NCBI GenBank assembly: GCA_947165745.1
Contig: CAMVBO010000010.1
Location: 1-15,067 of the forward strand
From: an uncultured Clostridia bacterium
GTDB taxonomy: Bacteria > Bacillota_A > Clostridia > Christensenellales > Aristaeellaceae
DNA: 15,067 nucleotides
Direction: 5' to 3'
Positions 12,570 through 15,067 of the stretch are shown one piece after another. Position 1 is the first letter of the stretch; the number at the start of each line of letters is the position of its first letter. Under the pieces are notes generated by a model. It was not told where the DNA came from and did not search any database. It saw only the letters and a list, made by a program, of their open reading frames with translations. A program made the translations under genes and the position numbers.

Positions 12570-13382
12570 TCATTTATTTCCCTCTTCTAGCTTCACGGCC
12601 TGGATGGCCTCCGCCAGCGCGGTGTTCAGCGCCTCATCGGCGGGGCAGGCTTCGATGGAATCCCCGCCGCCCTGCAGCCGCAGCACGACGCAGCTGTCGT
12701 GACCGGCGTCGATATACGCGCAGATGGCCCGCTGATACGCCGGAGTCTTGTCCTCTGCGGCATCCTCGACGCTGTCTTCAGTGGCATCTTCGGCAGTTGC
12801 TTCGGCAGTTGCTTCGACGGTCTCCTCGGCAGGCGCTTCATTGGTCTCCTCTGCCTCCTCCTTCTCGACGGGGGATGAAGTGAAGCTGAAGATGTGCGCG
12901 GTGCGCCCGGCGACTTCCTCCTGGCGGACCTCGGTCGTCTCGGTGCCCTCCACCGCCCGCAAGGTCTCCTCGGCATAGGCGCTCAGCGCCTTGGCGCCGG
13001 CGTGGCTGGTGGAGACGGTGACGGTGTCGATGTCGGCGGCCTCGTCCTCGGCGGTGTAAACGTATTCGCTCACATTGGGATTGGTCAGGGTGGGCTTGGC
13101 CTCGCGGGTGTAGCCCGCCAGCTCGCCAACCTCGCCCAGCTTATAGTAGCGCGCGCCGCCGCGAATGTTGCTGCCGTTCACGATCAGCCAGTTGTCGCCA
13201 TCGGTGACCACCGCGCCGTCCTTCACCTTCAGCGCGCCGTCGTCATAGCGGAACAGGAAGAACGCGCCGACGGCCACGGCCGCCACCAGCACGCACAGCA
13301 GCACAATGTCGCGCTTGCTCAGATAGGGCTTCTTCGCGTTCGCCTTGCGATAGCCCTTGGATTCTGCACTCTTCTTAGCCAT
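12570..13382 (-). CDS. Single-pass membrane protein of unknown function with acidic stalk
   Basis: 270 residues. A basic N-terminus (MAKKSAESKGYRKANAKKP) and one transmembrane helix (about 25-44, IVLLCVLVAAVAVGAFFLF) predict an N-in, C-out anchor with no cleavage. The external part has a first domain (45-170) with DGDNWLIVNGSNIRGGARYY and YYKLGEVGELAGY, then a Glu/Ala/Thr-rich stalk (172-212), then a last segment (213-270) with two Cys (C221, C231) in a YQRAICAYIDAGHDSCVVLR stretch. I do not recognise a family. The start is ATG 13382 with AAAGGA about 10 bases upstream and an extended -10 promoter. It lies downstream of, and on the same strand as, the large bead protein, but has its own promoter. 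Both are Glu/Thr-rich envelope proteins, suggesting a shared surface role (inference). Confidence 0.78.
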   Translation of the reverse strand: MAKKSAESKGYRKANAKKPYLSKRDIVLLCVLVAAVAVGAFFLFRYDDGALKVKDGAVVTDGDNWLIVNGSNIRGGARYYKLGEVGELAGYTREAKPTLTNPNVSEYVYTAEDEAADIDTVTVSTSHAGAKALSAYAEETLRAVEGTETTEVRQEEVAGRTAHIFSFTSSPVEKEEAEETNEAPAEETVEATAEATAEDATEDSVEDAAEDKTPAYQRAICAYIDAGHDSCVVLRLQGGGDSIEACPADEALNTALAEAIQAVKLEEGNK

Positions 13383-13415
13383 GGTCGGTCAATCCTTTCA
13401 TGCCGGGTTTTCTCC

Positions 13416-13446
13416 ATTATAGCACACATCGCGTCGTTTGTGTCGA
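13416..13446 (-). promoter_or_regulatory. Promoter of the single-pass membrane protein gene
   Basis: On the minus strand, -10 TATAAT (13416-13421) with an extended TGC in front, and TCGACA (13441-13446, five of six to consensus) at a long 19-bp spacing. It lies about 35 bp before the ATG. Confidence 0.55.
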
Positions 13447-13459
13447 TTCGGCGCAAAAA

Positions 13460-13521
13460 GATCCTTCGCTCGAATCAGGATGGCGCGGATCGCTCCGTCG
13501 CCCTGGGTGAAGCGAAGGACC
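13460..13521. repeat. Second, diverged copy of the CTTCG palindromic repeat
   Basis: GATCCTTCGCT (13460-13470) and AGCGAAGGACC (13511-13521) are inverted at 10 of 11 positions. Inside them TCAGGATGGCG (13475-13485) resembles the TCAGRATGACG of the copy at 646-744. The arms match less well toward the middle. It sits in the gap between two minus-strand genes, just past the end of the bead protein, where it could act as a transcript end. Confidence 0.55.
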
Positions 13522-13535
13522 TTACTCAATTTGGC

Positions 13536-15067
13536 TCAGTATCCCGTCAGCGCGGTGCCGGGCACCAGATATTCCGTCGCGCCGCAATCCGGACAGCCAG
13601 TCAGCGCCTGCGCCAGGGCGTCGTCCCGGGCGATCAGGCTGTACTTGCCGGAAAAGGCGGCGCACTCGTCGCTGGTGTGGCAGACCTTGTTCTCGTCCAG
13701 CCACAGCACCGGTAGGCCGATCAACTCCGCATCGGGCGGATTGCAGTTGCCGCAGGCGTGCTTGCCGGCGGCGACGGCCTCGCCGAGGGTCCCGGCGGGC
13801 GCGCCGGACATGCCCACGCAGTCAGCGGCCACATGGTAGCCCACGCTGACGTCGTAATAATACACGGTGATATCGTCGATGGGCTTCAGCGTCGCGGTCG
13901 GGGTGACCAGCTCCGGTTCCGGAGTGGCGGTAGGCGCGGGATAGACGCTTTCCAGGTACGCCATCGCGCCGCAGTCCGGGCAGACCGCGTATTCGGCCTC
14001 CACGGCCTCGGCCAGGGGCATCAACCTCCAGTCGCCGTCGAAAGACGCGCACTCGTCGGTGGTGTGGATGCGGTTGCTCTCATCCACCCAGGCGATGTGC
14101 TCCTCGGTGAGGATGCTCTCGTCCGGCATGCCACAGGAATTGCACGCGGTCTTGCCGTCGGCGAAGGCCTCCGCCAGCGTATGCGCCGGGGCGCCGCCCA
14201 TGCCGTGGCGGTTGGCCGTGCGATGGAAGCCCTTGCTGCCATCCACGTAGTAATAGACGGTGGCCTGGCCCGCGGGCTTCACCGCGCCGATGGCGGGCGC
14301 TTCGGTGGCCTCGGGTTCAACGGTCTCGGTGGCCTCGGGTTCAGCGGTCTCGGTGGTTTCAGGCTCGACGGTTGCATCGGCCTCCGGTTCGGCGGTCTCC
14401 TCAGCCTCAACCGGTTCGGGCGTGTACAGCTCGAAGGCGGATGCGGCGGCGCCGTCGGTTACGGCAGGCTCTTCTGCGGGTTCTTCAGTGGTCTGCTCAA
14501 CGGGCGCTTCGGTGGCCGCGTCCGCGGGCTGTTCTGTGGGTTCCTCCGTAGCTTCCTCGGCGGGTTCCTCGGTGGGTTCGGCCCCGGCCACGAAGCTGCC
14601 GCCCGCCTGCAGCGCGCCTTCGCTCAGCGCCTGCGCGTCGGCTTCATCAGGGGTCGTCTCGGGCAGGTGGATGTCCAGTTCGCCGGTTGCGTCAGGCGCC
14701 GCCTCGGTTTCAGCCGGCTCGTCCGGTGCGGACGTTTCGGTGGTCTCGGGCGCCTCGGTCTCCTTCACGTCGTCGGGCACTTCGGTGGCCTCAACGGGCG
14801 CTTCAGTGGGCTCGTCAGGCGCTTCGGTGGGTTCGGGCGAATCCTGGTGGAACAGGTTGACGATGGCATTTTTGGCTGTGCCCGCCAGCTCCACGCCCTT
14901 GTCCACGGCGTCAGCGGCGGTGGCCAGCGCATATTCGCTGCCGGCCTTGGCAAAGTCGGACATGATCTGCCAGGTCTCGCCGCCCTTCTTGTAGGCGGCG
15001 TCTCCGGCGGCAGCCACGTCCACGGCGGCCTTGTCCAGCCAGTCGTTGGCGCGATCCTGGAAGGCGG
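13536..15067 (-). CDS. Large envelope protein with Thr/Pro/Glu stalk and four His/Cys beads (N-terminus outside window)
   Basis: The frame is open to the window edge (AFQDRANDWLDKAA precedes the GTG at 15023), so the start and any signal peptide or anchor are not visible; 509 residues are. Numbering from the GTG codon: residues 1-60 are an Ala-rich helical region; about 62-243 is a low-complexity stalk of TEAP/EPTE/EPE repeats interrupted by a more complex stretch (113-150); 256-481 holds four beads in two tandem repeats of about 130 residues. Each bead has an H-x4-C and a C-x2-C: H320/C325/C348/C351, H397/C402/C424/C427 and H449/C454/C477/C480 are complete, while the first has H267, Arg272 in place of Cys, and C294/C297. 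It ends GTALTGY with no LPxTG. A zinc-bead surface protein is the best description; the function is unknown. Confidence 0.75.
   Translation of the reverse strand, partial: AFQDRANDWLDKAAVDVAAAGDAAYKKGGETWQIMSDFAKAGSEYALATAADAVDKGVELAGTAKNAIVNLFHQDSPEPTEAPDEPTEAPVEATEVPDDVKETEAPETTETSAPDEPAETEAAPDATGELDIHLPETTPDEADAQALSEGALQAGGSFVAGAEPTEEPAEEATEEPTEQPADAATEAPVEQTTEEPAEEPAVTDGAAASAFELYTPEPVEAEETAEPEADATVEPETTETAEPEATETVEPEATEAPAIGAVKPAGQATVYYYVDGSKGFHRTANRHGMGGAPAHTLAEAFADGKTACNSCGMPDESILTEEHIAWVDESNRIHTTDECASFDGDWRLMPLAEAVEAEYAVCPDCGAMAYLESVYPAPTATPEPELVTPTATLKPIDDITVYYYDVSVGYHVAADCVGMSGAPAGTLGEAVAAGKHACGNCNPPDAELIGLPVLWLDENKVCHTSDECAAFSGKYSLIARDDALAQALTGCPDCGATEYLVPGTALTGY
13581..14258 (-). 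repeat. Tandem array of four His/Cys bead domains (two A-B repeats)
   Basis: Within the large envelope protein, bead A1 (14130-14258) and A2 (13743-13865) share VYYY..., a Gly-aromatic-His start and GM.GAP..TL.EA.A.GK.AC..C. Beads B1 (13968-14090) and B2 (13581-13703) share W.DE...HT.DECA.F.G and CPDCGA..YL. The A-B pair is therefore duplicated, joined by a Pro/Thr/Glu linker. All four also share the H-x-C and C-x2-C frame with the C-terminal domain of the secreted protein at 6377-6967. Confidence 0.75.
14295..14840 (-). repeat. Low-complexity Thr/Pro/Glu stalk coding region
   Basis: Short degenerate repeats of GGTTCGGCGG/CTTCGGTGG type (plus strand) encode TEAP, EPTE, EPEAT and similar units over about 180 residues, broken by a stretch with more normal composition at about 14574-14687. 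It is the kind of region expected to span the cell wall and to vary in length between strains. Confidence 0.75.

Noticed and set aside
14260..14994. Long Ser/Ala/Val-rich open frame on the plus strand
   Set aside because: It is antisense to the repetitive Thr/Pro/Glu stalk; repeats create long open frames on both strands, and the minus frame continues into the Cys-rich beads.

Overview
The window looks like the chromosome of a GC-rich Firmicute, most likely a gut-type Clostridia member. The grounds are strong AAGGAGG ribosome binding sites, canonical TTGACA/TATAAT promoters, Firmicutes-type CGAAC-N4-GTTCG LexA boxes and household genes of clostridial type. Most of it is high-GC, tightly packed coding DNA. 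One segment (about 4180-6050) is clearly AT-rich and looks acquired or relaxed. The species is inferred only; nothing in the window names it.

Layout. 1-2988 (+): a polar amino-acid ABC transporter operon (3' end of the binding protein, permease, ATPase) followed without a gap by a DapF-fold amino-acid racemase; a dispersed palindromic repeat sits between the binding protein and permease genes. 3038-4126 (-): recF, standing apart from dnaA/dnaN/gyrB, with its own consensus promoter and a TTG start. About 4180-6050: AT-rich segment with a possible gene remnant, a secreted peptidoglycan-binding-domain protein, a tiny helix-turn-helix ORF in its leader, and a divergent XRE regulator. 6107-6294: tRNA-Pro(GGG) with a perfect promoter and a terminator. 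6377-6967: secreted protein ending in a His/Cys zinc-bead-like domain. 7022-7770: a small sigma-70-family factor whose promoter is bracketed by two LexA-type operators. 7834-9198 (-): HD-domain tRNA nucleotidyltransferase, divergent from 9330-10649 (+), a CorC/HlyC CBS-domain membrane protein, followed by xanthine phosphoribosyltransferase, a stand-alone FakA-like domain and an alpha/beta hydrolase. 12570-15067 (-): two envelope proteins, a single-pass membrane protein and a large Thr/Pro/Glu-rich protein (start outside the window) ending in four tandem His/Cys beads of the kind seen in the 6377-6967 protein.

How the parts may work together. The first four genes plausibly form an uptake-and-racemisation unit for an amino acid. 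The sigma factor is the best candidate for something new: the sequence predicts that it is induced by DNA damage through LexA, so it could pass an SOS signal to a second regulon. The two bead proteins, separated by about 6.6 kb, look like members of one envelope-associated family in this genome. No mobile element, CRISPR array or prophage module is visible.
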